The notes: generated by a model not told the origin, from the letters alone. Shown: positions 42,759 to 54,152, counted from the first letter of the stretch. The stretch is DNA of 64,000 nucleotides from Kwoniella dejecticola CBS 10117 (GCF_000512565.2 NC_089309.1:1178001-1242000); one strand, 5' to 3'. Translations and numbers: made by a program.

Positions 42759-43126
42759 CCCGTTCCAGTTTCTCGGTGTTCTGGCACTGGTATTGCAATC
42801 TGACTTTGTTCTCGCGCGGTAGATGTCTTGGAACTGAGCTAAGTGAAGGAGGCTCTTTGTATGTGTCTATCTATTCTGATTGCAGCATGTAAATATTTGT
42901 ATCAGTTATATTTGAAGTCTCGAGCTGCTTCTTCTGACGCGTTGATTTCCTTTTTGGGCAATTTCGACGACGAGGAACTGCGGGGCCGCAATTGAACTCG
43001 ACATAGCATCTTCCATGTTCACCCATCACTTTGGCCAGTACTCGTAACATCTCTCCTTGACTATCCCATCGATCGAAATACCTCGTATACCCCTTACAAC
43101 TGACTCAAGCAGACGGACGGGACAAG
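42759..43126. promoter_or_regulatory. Divergent promoter CDC26/YIP3
   Basis: 368 bases between starts. It contains an unspliced minus frame (43050 down to about 42874) that has no homology I can name and is probably leader sequence. Confidence 0.4.
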
Positions 43127-44236
43127 ATGGAGCAATTAGCAAGAGTAGGAGATCTAGCCAGGAACTTCCGAGTGAGTTGCGCTGTCTCCTCTTTCCTCCC
43201 GCCTCTGTCTGTGTCGCTTGGAGTGCTTTTGGTCAGCTGATGGAGTGAAATACAATACAATACAGGAAACCAAGTTGTCGACTTTGAAATCACCTCAGGA
43301 ATTCGTGAGTCATCTACCCTCAGCTATAGCATGGTCTAATTCTCGGTGAAGTGTCCAGCTGATGAGAGATTGGTCGTTTAGTTCGATCATAGGCAATTGT
43401 CGAGACCTGCTAATATGAATGAAGCCACTTCCGTGAGCCGTCTACCCACTCCAACCTGTTTCACTCCATCGAAATCCCCCGGCCCCCTCTCCTCTTCCGC
43501 GGCCAAGGTTTCCAGCAACGGATATGTCGAGGTCAAGGGTACGGAGACTGATCCCGTCCATATGATAATGCTTTGATAGCGAATAACTTACAACACACGA
43601 CATTTCTCCGGAAATTATCTATTGCTTATCATCGTCTTGGCTGTCTACGCCATGTGAGTCAATCTATCTCACCTGAGCGCTCCACATCATAGACAAGAGG
43701 AGTCTCTAACTGATCCTCTTCTTATAGGTTGACGAACCCCCTCTTATTGATAGCTATTGCATTCTTAGCAGGAGGTTTCGCAGCTATAAACAAATTCGGT
43801 GAGTCCGGCATCCCTTTTTCCTTCTTAGCAAGCACTCGTATGGTTCTCGTCATCATCAGGTTCATATGGAATATCTCACATCAGCACCAAAAACGAGTGC
43901 ATTGTAAGCGTGAGCTGAATTGTCTGTCCGTCTGTATGAGTATAGCCCCGGAGCCCGTGCAAGTCGGATCTCAAACTATAACCCAGAAACACCTTTACAC
44001 CGGTCTCTTTGTCATCGGTAAGCCAGCTGCCTCAGCTGGACCCTTGCCGTCTTCATGTCGAGTAGCTGATGGTTGTGAATCCATTTGATGCTGTAGGCCT
44101 TCCATTGCTGTTCTTCGCTTCTCCCGTATCGACCTTCTTCTGGCTCGTAGGATCCTCATCGATCTTGATACTGGGTCATGCGAGCTTGATGGAACCTGGA
44201 GTGGAGAGTGAATATCAAGGTGTTGAGGGGGTCTGA
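43127..44236 (+). CDS. YIP3: PRA1/YIP3 family prenylated Rab acceptor
   Basis: ER/Golgi membrane protein that binds prenylated Rab GTPases and helps vesicle traffic. Exons: MEQLARVGDLARNFR, ETKLSTLKSPQEF, FDHRQLSRPANMNEATS, then RITYNTRHFSGNYLLLIIVL with AVYAM, LTNPLLLIAIAFLAGGFAAI-NKF, APEPVQVGSQTITQKHLYTG-LFVIG, and LPLLFFASPVSTFFWLVGSS. The end is ILGHASLMEPGVESEY-QGVEGV. The RPAN-x-x-E-x-x-x-R-I-x-Y-N signature, four hydrophobic segments in two pairs, and the HASxMEPGVESEY end are those of fungal PRA1. Six or seven exons. The start is ATG at 43127; the stop TGA at 44234-44236. Confidence 0.94.
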
Positions 44237-45121
44237 GCAGCCTATTGAAGTGTGTGCATACCCGACATCGGAATGGCACGAACACGGAGGTAGAGTGGGT
44301 GGCAGGGGGACAGGAAGCTTAGGCAGGTATCATCAACAACGGTTAATAGCATGCAAATCAAATATAGATATAATGGCCAGTGGTCAACAGATAATGGGTC
44401 GTGATACCTCCAAGCCTTGCGGGTTCGAATATGCGAATATGCAGTGCTATACGACACTCGACCTGAGGCAGGCGGCCCAACTTCAACCAAGCTGAGCTGG
44501 AATGGGAATGCGATCAGACCTCTCAAGCGGCACTTCAGCTGTTGGTCCTGCCCCTGACGCATTGTCTCCACTACAGATACTATCGGAGCTCTTGACACCC
44601 GTCAAGACGTTGAACTGATTGCGACCGCCACGTCAGTATTCCGCACCTGGTGATCTGTTCACCTTCTGACCTGCCCCAATTAGTCACTTACTGTCCTTGA
44701 CAATAGTCTACGATGGAAGACAATTCATCGCCAGCTGACGAGTGACGAGATCCCTTCGCTCGCCCGCCACTGCGTGACCATCAGTTCGTCGCAACTCGGA
44801 GAACTCCTATCATATCCGATGTTATCGGCACGCTTGATGCCCATAGTCATTCGTATCAAGAATGTCTTTACCCTTTCATATCATAAAAACGTCACCGGAA
44901 GTCCAGATCTTGCATGACGATCAGCTCCACATTTGAGGTGTACGAAGCATCGCTTATGCCTCTATGGAGGAAGGTATTTCGACATTCGGATTCCCGCTCA
45001 TCCCTTCAGGAGAAGACCTCACTTCTCATTACTCGACGAGAGTATTCACACTTCTTTGGCATCCGACATGTAACTTATGGGGCCGACCACTTTCCTCTTT
45101 TTTTCTTTCTTCTTTCTTCTG

Positions 45122-45190
45122 GGCTCTCGATCCTTCTACTCGCTTATCCTTCTCCCCTTGGCTCTCGATGCTTCTGTTCGCTTTTCCATG
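45122..45190. repeat. Imperfect tandem repeat, 38-nt spacing
   Basis: GGCTCTCGATCCTTCTACTC at 45122 returns as GGCTCTCGATGCTTCTGTTC at 45160, each followed by GCTT. Confidence 0.7.
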
Positions 45191-45456
45191 GCGAAGCGAA
45201 GGGCGGCTTGCTTCCTTTCAAGGCTGTCTCGTCCTGTTGCACGTCCCTCACAAAGCATCGTGCCAGGCAAACGATGGATGCTTATCAGCAGAGCCATGAC
45301 GTTGTTGACGTCTGAGAGGTCATGTCACGGTCCTTTCACAGTCGCTAGTCGTGAATCGTGGTGAGGCTTCTCGCAAGATGTAAGGAGTGTCATTTGGCTT
45401 ATCTATCTGTCATCGTCTGACTACACCTGACACTCTGCGCATAAGCCTCAGAGAGG

Positions 45457-45464
45457 CATAAAAG
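45457..45464 (+). promoter_or_regulatory. TATA-like box CATAAAAG
   Basis: Lies 250 bases upstream of the first tandem-family gene; placement relative to transcription start is unknown. Confidence 0.3.
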
Positions 45465-45706
45465 CCAACGAGTCGCAGTGGCCAACAATCGGACATCTTC
45501 TCACCAATTTATCATTCCGTGAATTGAAACCGACGCTTTTAGATCAGACAGAGTGTGAGTCGTACAGTATGTACTCTACTCATCATTTCGAATGAGGTCT
45601 GCAACCACAATACGGTTCAGTAGAGCATAGGCCATGATTAGAGCTGACATACATGGTCAAATAATTACCTAGTCAATCCAGTACGACACAACATACATAC
45701 AATACG

Positions 45707-46470
45707 ATGCAGCCTCCAGTCCAATACAAAAAGTACTCCTTCGTTCCGGTTGAAGACAGCAAAGATACCGCGGTTCAAGTCGACGGCAAAACAGAGTTTG
45801 TGCTCTCCTTCGAGATGCCTGATAGGAACTGCTCACAAGCCGCATCTTTCGACTGGAACGCACCTGATTCTGCGTCGGGACAAGCTCCCAGCTGGCACAA
45901 ATGGACAGACTACCAGACCTTGAACAGGAAGGCATTTACCGGTTTGGTATCCGATATTTTGACCAATCAGCAAGATGCCTGGCTCAATGACAACTGGTGA
46001 GTCGACTGCGAGTCCATTCCGCCCTCTTTTCTTCGTCATCTTCCCTGTGATAAGCAGCGAACATACAATACAGTATACATCTCCCCTTTGATGGGGGTCG
46101 CGGGGTGCCATTCTACTGTACATGTACAGTTGCAATTTGACGGTCCTCATGATTCGCCGAGCTGCTCTGACTGACCTTGGGTTCTATTTCATCAATTCGG
46201 ATGACTTATTTCGGTGGCCAACACAGCCAAGGAGAGCTCGTCAAGGCTGCCTATCGTACCAATTCTCTGGTTAATACGGCGAAAGGAGACAGTAACCTGG
46301 TCATCGATAGTACAGCGAGTCCCAGCCAAGTAATCCTCAACCATGCGGTGCGAAATTTATGCCCTTTGATGAAAGGGTCTGAGATATATACAGCCTGGGA
46401 AACACAAGGTTTCACCAATAAGTACGATCAAACCGATCTCGAGAATGCGCTTGATCTTCTCAAGAAGTAA
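45707..46470 (+). CDS. Tandem-family protein A (unknown)
   Basis: Unrecognised 177-residue protein. Exon 1 is 45707-45996, intron 45997-46226 (GTGAGT/ACACAG), exon 2 46227-46470 with stop TAA. No signal peptide or membrane segment. The N-terminal half has YKKYSFVPVEDSKDTAVQ and NCSQAASFDWNAPDSASGQA. The C-terminal half has QGELVKAAYRTNSLVN, SPSQVILNHAVRNLCPLMKG, SEIYTAWETQGF and LENALDLLKK. Protein B shares ELLKASIRTNNL, EGSDLYNRWLGQG and EALKLYKDL in the same order, and both introns are phase 2 just before the E-L core. I infer a common ancestor. No catalytic motif is visible. Sits alone in a gene-poor block. Confidence 0.6.
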
Positions 46471-47484
46471 GTGCTTGCAGCGAAGTCAGATCAAGCCCGG
46501 GATACAGTAGTTGCTTGGCACAGGCCACTACTCGTATTGCGCTGCTCTGCCTTCATTCGCAGTGCCGCACGGTTCACTGTATCTTCTTCGTCTAATGCTT
46601 AGTCAATTCCATTTTTGGAATTCCCGTTTTTCTTCATTCCTTCGAACAGCAATCTCTGCCTGCTCTACTAGCTACGACACGGTACATTATGCATTCTCGG
46701 GTGGATACAGTATCCCACATGGCTCTGCAGCATTATTCGAGGTCGATGGCGCTTTTGTGCTTTGTGTGATCGAAGCTGAACATCCGCAAAGTTCACTATC
46801 ACTTCGATAACTGTGACGTCGTACAATAGGTATTACGGCATTAGCTCAACATGTCAGTCCCAGTCTGGGATCCTCCCAAAGGTTCTCTGCGCTCGCTGCG
46901 TTGCGTCACTAATACAAGACTGTGAAAAAGTAAGAAAGGATCTCCTTGTCCTGTCGTCGTGTCACGATGACGAGCTTGACCGCGACTTCGAATGCCTTGT
47001 TGTCAGTCCATAGTCTGCTATTGTACTGTACATGACCACCCGTTCCCTCTTGCCTACTGCTATGAGCTGCTAATTTGAGAAGGCACGGCAAGAAGGGAGC
47101 CTCGGTCTCACGACCCCACTCGCCATCATGGAGGAACCTTTGACCTCATCGATGACGAATACATACGTACTATGTGTTGTTCTTGCACAGCATCTCTCCC
47201 CTTTCACCTCGACGAAGCCGCAGGCGCTTGACGTCGACCTGGTCGTACTGTATATAATCGGTCGATTGGCACTCAAGTAAGTGGCCAAGTCTGAATCAAC
47301 CATTCCATCGATCTTCTTTCTTCATTTCTTCATCGGTTCTTTCAACATACTGCACACAGCACATCCTCACGTGGGTGTAAGGCGTTTTCGATATACTTCT
47401 ACTTCTGTTGACTCGTCTTCCGATTACGGAACGCGAAACCGACTTTGCCACAGATCTCTGATCGCAGATCTTTGCTTGAAGACA
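46471..47484. other. Intergenic region between tandem-family genes A and B
   Basis: 1,014 bases with several TACTGTA/TACAGTA words and a TATATAA box at 47251-47257. No family-like RTN core or other gene was found. Confidence 0.4.
47251..47257 (+). promoter_or_regulatory. TATA-like box TATATAA
   Basis: Within TACTGTATATAATCGG, 234 bases before the start codon of gene B. Confidence 0.35.
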
Positions 47485-48221
47485 ATGTCAGCCGAGAAAA
47501 TTTATCAGCAGTCCATGGTCGCCACTCATGCTCCCGAGGCGTCATTTGCGGTGAGAACTCAATCCTTAGGTCTAGACGGTTTCGTGATGGTGCCTTCTGA
47601 CACTGGCACGAAACAGGATAATGACGAGACCTTAAAAGACTTTCCTCTGAGTGCACCTCCTGAAGAGCAGAGCGAGAACGGTCTCGAAACCTGGGAATGG
47701 ACCCAGAATGTGGAGGTGGACCGGGGCGAATGGACATGCCGTGTTCTTCGTGCGCTTTCAGGCAAGGAGAATCCTACGATGCAAGATAAACCTACCATCA
47801 TCGGATCTCTACTCTCGCGAGATCGAGATATCTCCACGGATCCGGCCACTCGTCAAGAGGAGTGGTGAGTAATGCTACAGGTACTGCGCGAAGCTGTCAT
47901 TCGCACGATCGCGTGCCCTGGACTGATGATATTGTACTGCTTTTGGGTGTCAGGATGCAAGAGCTACTCAAAGCGTCCATCCGGACTAATAACTTGATCA
48001 CCATGATCCACCAGGACACCAGGTACACCGAGACTCGCGGACTAGGCGCGAGTGTAGCCATCCTGAGTCTGGGAGCCAAGAAGTACTGCACATCCCTCGA
48101 AGGGTCAGATCTTTACAATAGATGGCTCGGGCAAGGACGTTCTGAAGAGTGTACGGCCGAACAACTTGAAATCCCGATCACGGAAGCCTTGAAGCTCTAT
48201 AAGGATCTCAGCGCCGTCTGA
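47485..48221 (+). CDS. Tandem-family protein B (unknown)
   Basis: Unrecognised 215-residue protein, diverged paralog of protein A. Exon 1 is 47485-47864, intron 47865-47953 (GTGAGT/GTCAG), exon 2 47954-48221, stop TGA. The frame is open about 200 bases further upstream, but MSAEKIYQQSMVATHAPE is the first ATG in frame near the expected position. The N-terminal part is acidic (LDGFVMVPSDTG, TLKDFPLSAPPEEQ, LETWEWTQNVEVDRGEW), with no signal peptide. Exon 2 reads WMQELLKASIRTNNLITMIH, TRGLGASVAILSLGAKKYC, EGSDLYNRWLGQGRSEECT and ITEALKLYKDLSAV. Several cysteines are not conserved in A. Role unknown. Confidence 0.6.
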
Positions 48222-49254
48222 GGGTGTAGAGCTGGAGACTTAAAGCGTACTATTGCGGTGAGCCAGGGCAGGAGATCGAGGCTGAGGGCAAGGGCGGATC
48301 GTGCCCCGGAGGTCTGCTGAGGAAGGAGTCATTCCCTGATACTGTGCTGGTAGCGGTCTGTACGGTACTTCACAGTAGATGATCTGGCTTAGGACAGAAC
48401 GGGAGGTCAAAGTCTTTAGATAACTGTGTGCAATATATACACACATGTACAGTACACTTTCCCCTGCGTGCATCTATTTCTCGCGAGCTATCCCACTTAG
48501 CGGAACGTTCTGCGACTACTTTGCAGGTCTTGGCGAACTATACTTGTGGTGATTGAGGCTCCCTCATAAATCCTGCAACCAAGCCTTCTATCTCTGCAAA
48601 TTGATGGCTACGTACGTGCAATGTATCGACGGGTCAATCCATCTTGATCAACAGGTACTAACTAGTACGTTACATCCTTTAGACTCCGAAATCGATACAA
48701 TTGAGTGTACTGTATAAGATTAGCGCAAAATCTGGTTTTCAGCAGCTCATGGGATACAACGGATACTGGATGGCAACAGCGATCAGCTGAAGTTTTGGGG
48801 TGTCGCCACTACCGGAAGCTCTACTGTATACGTCACCCAGGACTCCGCTACCATCCAGTCGTATCTTTTCACGGTGCAGTACAGTCAAGTCGCCCAGTAA
48901 ACATGACGCGCAACTCGTCCGTCCGTCCCAAATGTAGCATACCAAAGAGCGGAGCTCTGTACTTCAAGTCCGCGCTACTCATTCGAAGCTAGTCGATGAT
49001 CGGAGGTGAACGGATTCGCCAATTGATGTACAAAGGATTTGTATAGGCCATTCTGGTGACACACAGCACGTTACAGCTACTCGCTTGCTGATGTTCCGGG
49101 GCCGAGGTCCGATGATTGGATGATGTATTCGTCGTCGGCAGGTCAGACTAGGTCATTACATGCATGATTTCGACTCGAACTTTACAAAGGAAGTGTTTTG
49201 TTAACAGTACCGTATGATCGAGCGACTGGACTTAACTGGACTGGACTGACCAAG

Positions 49255-49264
49255 CTTAAATACC
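49255..49264 (+). promoter_or_regulatory. TATA-like element CTTAAATACC
   Basis: Lies 157 bases upstream of gene C. Confidence 0.25.
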
Positions 49265-49302
49265 TGATATCTGAGACCTGACACCTGAGACCTGAGACCT
49301 AA
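49263..49302. repeat. Degenerate heptamer repeat (CCTGAGA-like)
   Basis: CCTGATA, TCTGAGA, CCTGACA, CCTGAGA, CCTGAGA and CCTAATC follow each other with small variation. Confidence 0.75.
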
Positions 49303-49412
49303 TCGCATTTGTACTGGCACTGCATCCCCATTTCCCTCATCTGAAAGTCTTCGAACACACATACCCTACACCGTACGAGTACAAGCACAGTCATTCTTGA
49401 TCCCACTCCACA

Positions 49413-49829
49413 ATGACGAATGCGACCTCTAGTGAAAGCAGCGGCGCCGCCAGCGCCCTCGGTCAGCCACATTGGAAGTTCGTAGTCGAGTGAGTCGTAC
49501 ATTTTCACTGTCACTGTTTCAATTGAAGTCAGCTTCGTGGCAAAGCACGATCTCATTGCTGATCACAAGCAATACACTTCAGCTGAATAACGCAATCCCT
49601 TCGTACACCGTGTAGGCTTGCCGAATCTTTTCAGACTAATGACACGATCATCTCGAGGTTCGATCGCGCTCAGATCATCACGCCTGAAGATAGGCAGACG
49701 CTGAAAGAGCAGAATTCCAGGGTTGATATCGATAGTGAGCCTGATTATGGGTCAGGCAGGGCGGAGATGAAGAAGCAGTGGCTTAACCAACAGGATCCAC
49801 TAAAATCAAGAGGTTTACTTGATCAGTAA
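49413..49829 (+). CDS. Tandem-family-like small protein C (unknown)
   Basis: Unrecognised 96-residue protein. Exon 1 is 49413-49489 (MTNATSSESSGAASALGQPH-WKFVV), intron 49490-49615 (GTGAGT/TGTAG), exon 2 49616-49829, stop TAA. Exon 2 reads ELAESFQTNDTIISRFDR, QIITPEDRQTLKEQNS, DYGSGRAEMKKQWLNQQD and KSRGLLDQ. The phase-2 intron falls just before an E-L-x-x-S/A-x-x-T-N core, as in proteins A and B, so I infer a short, more diverged member. The similarity is confined to about 15 residues and could be chance. The strong splice sites and open exons support a real gene. Confidence 0.5.
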
Positions 49830-50046
49830 TTGTCTTGGAACAAACGGTAGTGATACCATGACGCAGACGCACTCAGTAGGGGGAAGCACGAGGATAGGAG
49901 TTGCCAACAAGCTGACCAGAACAGCTTGTCATCAGGTTGATAATATGCATCATTGCATTACACAGTAGTAGCCTGTACAGCCTTTTGTAGCATCTGCCTA
50001 ATCCGAGCGAGAATCCTATTCAAAGCCGATAAGCAAGTGGGCGAAA

Positions 50047-51834
50047 TTACTCCCCATTCAAATGCTTATTCTTGATATTCTCTCTTCTCTGGCGCACACC
50101 TCTCCTCAGCTCGTCTAATAAGGGGATCGTCTGTTCCAATGAGATACAAGCGTCTGTGATGGAGACACCGTATTTCAAGCCTGATGGTCCTTCAGGAGGT
50201 ACACTTTGTTTACCCTCATTTATGTTGGATTCGATCATCACTCCCATGATCATCGGCGAAGTGGGTCCAGAAGATAATTGTGCGGACTAGAAAGACGTAC
50301 AGCTGGGTCAGTAACAGGTGGAGCGCGAGAACATAGGTGGATACTCACGATGTCGTGTCCGACTTCAATTTGCTTGACATGTTGTTTCGACGAATTGCCG
50401 TGAGAGCAGTCAATCTGTGAGCAGAACAGGTATTAGCGCTGCTCATAGGGAAATTGTATCCAGATGGACCACCCTCGGTGTAAGGACGTTTGAACTGAGC
50501 GAGCTCACCATAATCTTTGCAGGTAATCCGGCCTTCTTCAATTTCTCACCAGCAGAAGCGACGTGCTCAGCAGCGTAATTCGGACCCTTGGAGGATCCTC
50601 TCAGAATGACGTGTGTCGAGTTGTTTCCCTCGGTCTCCACAATGGCGGATAACCCTTGCTTCGTGACTGATAAGAAGGTGTGTCCTGATCCTGCTGCTTT
50701 TATAGCATCTACTGCAATGTCGATGGAGCCGTCCTGAAAATTATCCCACTCATTAGCTCCAGCTGAAGAACATCAAGAATAGCTGACTCACGGTACCGTT
50801 CTTGAAACCGACACTCATTGACAATGCACTCGCCAATTCTCGGTGGACTTGAGATTCAGTAGTCCTAGCACCGATAGCACCCCAAGAACTCAGGTCGGCA
50901 AGGTATTGAGGTGAGATCACATCTGTTCGTAGTACTTGGTGAGCTGTGCCCTCACATCTGAACAATCAGAAACTAGCTCACCCAAAAATTCTCCGGCGGT
51001 TGGTAACCCTAACTCAGTGATGTCTAACAACAATTTTCTGGCGAGCTTGAGACCTCGGTTGATTTGGTAGGTACCGTTCATATCGGGATCTATAAATTTC
51101 AGATCTCAGCTCAGCAGACTGAGAGTTATACCATTTAAGCACAACGTACCGTTGATCAATCCTTTCCATCCTACGGTCGTTCGAGGCCTGCAAACCCATT
51201 GATCAGTTGATAGAACTTCAGTTGAACAATTTACAAATCTGACGCACTTCTCGAAGTAGACCCTCATGACGATCATCAAGTCTTCCTCGGCCTCTTTGGC
51301 GTATTCGGCCAGCTTTTTAGCGTATACTATGGCTTGTTCAGGATCATGCACCGAACATGGTCTAAGCGTAACAATATAATCAGCCTAAGCTTTGATTTGC
51401 GACCTGCACGACGAAAGGCAGAGGTCGGAAGAGTGATTGGACATACCCAATAACCACTAGAAGCCTATCATCGTCGCCTTTGACAACCGCTTCGACTTGT
51501 CTTCGTCCATCCAATACCGTTTGAGCACCTCTCAAGGACAACGGGAGTCTACAGGTCGAGTCGTGATTAGATGCTGTTGCACTTCGCTAGAGCTGTGAAC
51601 TTACTCTTCAAGGAGGATTTGTGGTCTGCGGACAGTAGAGATATGTCAGTACACTATTCAACAATAAAAATAGGCTGAATTATGTACGTACGGTATCAGC
51701 GGCCTGACACATTTCACTCGTCTGTCATCCAATAATTCCATTGCCTACATTGCGTCACTTCAGCACGATGTCCTGCAACTCTTCGGCTCACAGGGACTCA
51801 CGTCTCTGATTGATACTGATGCTGGAGTGTACAT
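50047..51834 (-). CDS. DAHP synthase (3-deoxy-D-arabino-heptulosonate 7-phosphate synthase), Aro3/Aro4 type
   Basis: First enzyme of the shikimate pathway, condensing phosphoenolpyruvate with erythrose 4-phosphate. Exon 1 (MYTPASVSIRD) joins AMELLDDRRVKCVRPLIPPQ and ILLEELPLS. Family landmarks in order: G-PCSVHDPEQAIVYAKKL, DLMIVMRVYFEKPRTTVGWK, GLINDPDMNGTYQINRGLKL-ARKLLLDITELGLPTAGEFL, WGAIGARTTESQVHRELASA, LSMSVGFKNGT, then VETEGNNSTHVILRGSSKGP-NY and ESNINEGKQ. It closes with ITDACISLEQTIPLLDEL. The substrate loops (KPRTTVGWKG, GARTTESQ) are intact. About ten exons, nearly all introns under 80 bases. I cannot tell from sequence alone whether feedback is by Phe or Tyr. The start is ATG at 51832-51834. 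Confidence 0.95.
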
Positions 51835-52612
51835 TGCGCGTTGGTCTTGACTTGATAGGGATTTGATATTCAAATATGCGACTAAGGTATATTTGACAGT
51901 TGACTGATGACTGATAAATGGTTGGATCTCCCAACTTTCTGACTTGACTCGCTCTTTCAAAAAGCAAATTAAAGTGGATCAGATGATCCGGCGGTAATTC
52001 CTTCAAAACTCATATGCGGTGACTTCCACCATCTCTTGATTCCACCAGAACCAATAGTATTGCCACATTGACGGGATTACCCTGCCTCCACTTCACACTC
52101 ACTGTACCACTGTACGTTGATCCCCTCCCCGCACTAGTTATCACTGTTGTTTGTCTCACTTTACGTAACTACAACGAGGATCAGGACGCGACAAGGATGG
52201 TCAATGCGTTTCAGGTTTATGTTGGATGTTGTTGAGTGTTGAATTGAATTGAGCTGAATTGACAGACGTAAGATACTCGTACTCGTATGAGCTTTGATCG
52301 TCTTATCATACATATACCTTTCCCTCATTTACAACCCATTCTTTTGATATCCCACTTTCTATCCTACACCTCTCCAAACCCAGCTTAGTCGCTCTTTCCA
52401 CTCTCCCGTCGATCGCAAACCATTTACTCCTTCTCGCCAGATAACGATACATCCTCAAGCCAGCCGATCAAGCAATCTGCCTGAGAAGCGATCCGATTGC
52501 GACAGATCTATACAGGACACGATCAGCTTGATTCGAGATAGACAAGCATCCACGCAGCTTCCGATATTTCCTCTGATTGTCGACTGAAAGCAGCCGATTA
52601 CAATAGTTCAAG
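51835..52612. promoter_or_regulatory. Divergent promoter DAHP synthase/ARF6
   Basis: 778 bases between starts, pyrimidine-rich toward ARF6, with no gene visible. Confidence 0.4.
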
Positions 52613-54023
52613 ATGGGTGGTCAACTCAGTAAAGCCTTGGGTATGATGGGCATAGGCCCTCAGCTACAGGATCCTTGAAGAGGACCCTAGTATGACCTGC
52701 TGCTGACGTTGATGTGATCTCTAGGCAAGCTGTTCGGGAACAAGGAGATGCGGATCTTGATGCTTGGTCTAGACGCCGCTGGTAAAACAAGTGAGGACTC
52801 CTCAAGCTTTCCTCGCTGCATAGCAGATCAGGCTGAGCGCAGTCCGAGAGAAAGAAGATTGGAATTTAAGATGTTGCATCTCTTGCCGGGATATTAGCTG
52901 ATGAGAGTTTAATCGTAGCGATCCTATACAAGCTGAAGCTCAACCAATCTGTTACGACGATCCCCACGGTTGGATTCAACGTGGAGACGGTGACGTATAA
53001 GAACGTCAAGTTCAATGTCTGGGTACGTGGTCTCGCTACCAGATCCGATTAACATCCTTATCGACCCATCGTCCAAAAGAATGTGGACATGAGGCTAACA
53101 ATACGAATTACGTGATGCAGGATGTCGGTGGACAAGATAAGATAAGGCCGTTATGGAGACATTATTATACCGGAACACAGGTAAGCTAATTCCTACCTTC
53201 TTTGTTCGCCTTCGTCAAGCGGACAAGACGGTGTATGGGATCCATTGAGCTATGAGCGCAAGTAAAAGGTCAGAGCTGACTCCATTGACGTCTGACCAGG
53301 GTCTGATATTCGTCATTGACTCGGGAGACAGGGATAGGATCGACGAAGCCAGGTTAGAGTTGGAACGTATTTTGGCAGATCGGGAAATGAGGGATTGTCT
53401 TTTGATGGTATTCGCCAATAAACAGGATTTACCGGGTGGTGAGTTCGCCATTCCCTTACATCAAGCAACGCCATCGGTATTGGCTGGTGGCTGAAAACTT
53501 TGGACTGATTCGTTTGAACGGTTTCCTAGCTATGTCTCCGGCTGAGGTAACGGAGAAATTGGGGTTGCATAAGATGAGGGACAGGAGTTGGTATGTGCAT
53601 CCCAGGTGAGTCCTTCTCTCTGTGTATCACCCATTTCGACTTTCTTGGAGCGTATACCAGGTCAAGGGAGATGAAGGGTGTTTGCCTGTCTGGTGTGGCC
53701 ATACCACGTTGAGAGGGAGGGTCGTGAAGAAAAGGCATTGGACACCCGAGATTCTGGAGGTCGGCGTCTCGCGAACGGGGCTGTCATATGAGATCTATTC
53801 GCAGTCAGCGTAGCATCAAGGCGGATTAGAACATCTCCTAGTAGACTTGATGGACTGGCTGCATTCCAAGGAATCCGCTGCTGCGTGAAGATCGATGTGG
53901 CGAATACGAAGACACACGGCCCGCTGACTGACTGAGTCAACCGATAGTTGCGCAACAACGGGAGAAGGTCTATTCGAAGGTCTTCAATGGTTATCACAAA
54001 ACGTCAAGGGAACGAAATCGTAG
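52613..54023 (+). CDS. ARF6: Small GTPase ARF6
   Basis: ARF-family GTPase at the plasma membrane and endosomes, controlling vesicle traffic and actin. Gly2 (MGGQLSKALG) is a myristoylation site. Motifs: P-loop GLDAAGKT, switch I TTIPTVGFNVET, switch II WDVGGQDKIRPLWRHYYTGT, NKQD, and SCATTGDGL. Residues QSVTTIPTVGFNVETVTYKN and VKFNVWDVGGQDKIRPLWRH with YYTGTQ are those of ARF6, not ARF1 (which has EYKNISFTVW and HYFQNTQ). Seven exons joined in frame; introns after ALG, AGKT, NVW, TGTQ, LPG and HPS. The stop is TAG at 54021-54023 after VKGTKS. Length is about 190 residues, as expected. Confidence 0.95.
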
Positions 54024-54152
54024 TAACGGCTTCCCAGAATCCTTTACTCCCTTCACTTGGATTCGGTTCCTTTTATCGTCTGAGCATACAAATGATACAA
54101 ATATATACCCCCTTATAATGTTCATATTTGCTTCGTTTCGATACCCCCTTAC

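Larger units (their letters stand above)
44237..45706. other. Gene-poor region upstream of the tandem family
   Basis: 1,470 bases without a recognisable gene. Plus-strand frames at 44208-44495 and 44914-45315 have no family character and no conserved splice pattern. It contains an imperfect direct repeat at about 45122-45190 and a CATAAAAG box at 45457-45464. Confidence 0.4.
48222..49412. other. Intergenic region between tandem-family genes B and C
   Basis: 1,191 bases rich in TACTGTA/TACAGTA words (48443, 48706, 48812, 48876). A degenerate CCTGAGA-type repeat lies at 49263-49302. No gene was recognised. Confidence 0.4.

Noticed and set aside
42839..43050. Upstream exon (MLRVLAKVMG) that could be spliced onto CDC26
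   Set aside because: A GTGAAC donor and a CTTAG acceptor do join it in frame, but CDC26 homologs start exactly at the M-(I/L)-R-x-N-P-T motif, whose initiator Met is functionally bound. I treat it as leader.
44420..44450. Possible tRNA T-arm (GGGTTCGAAT)
   Set aside because: The flanking bases do not form a five-pair T stem, and no acceptor stem or D arm could be found nearby.
44914..45315. Plus-strand frame of 133 codons upstream of the tandem family
   Set aside because: No recognisable motif, no splice pattern, two other frames equally open over the same stretch, and Phe/Leu-rich content from pyrimidine runs.
45707..49829. Tandem family as a toxin-antitoxin or killer-type system
   Set aside because: No signal peptide, membrane segment, nuclease or other effector motif, and no partner gene. 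Only tandem paralogy is supported.
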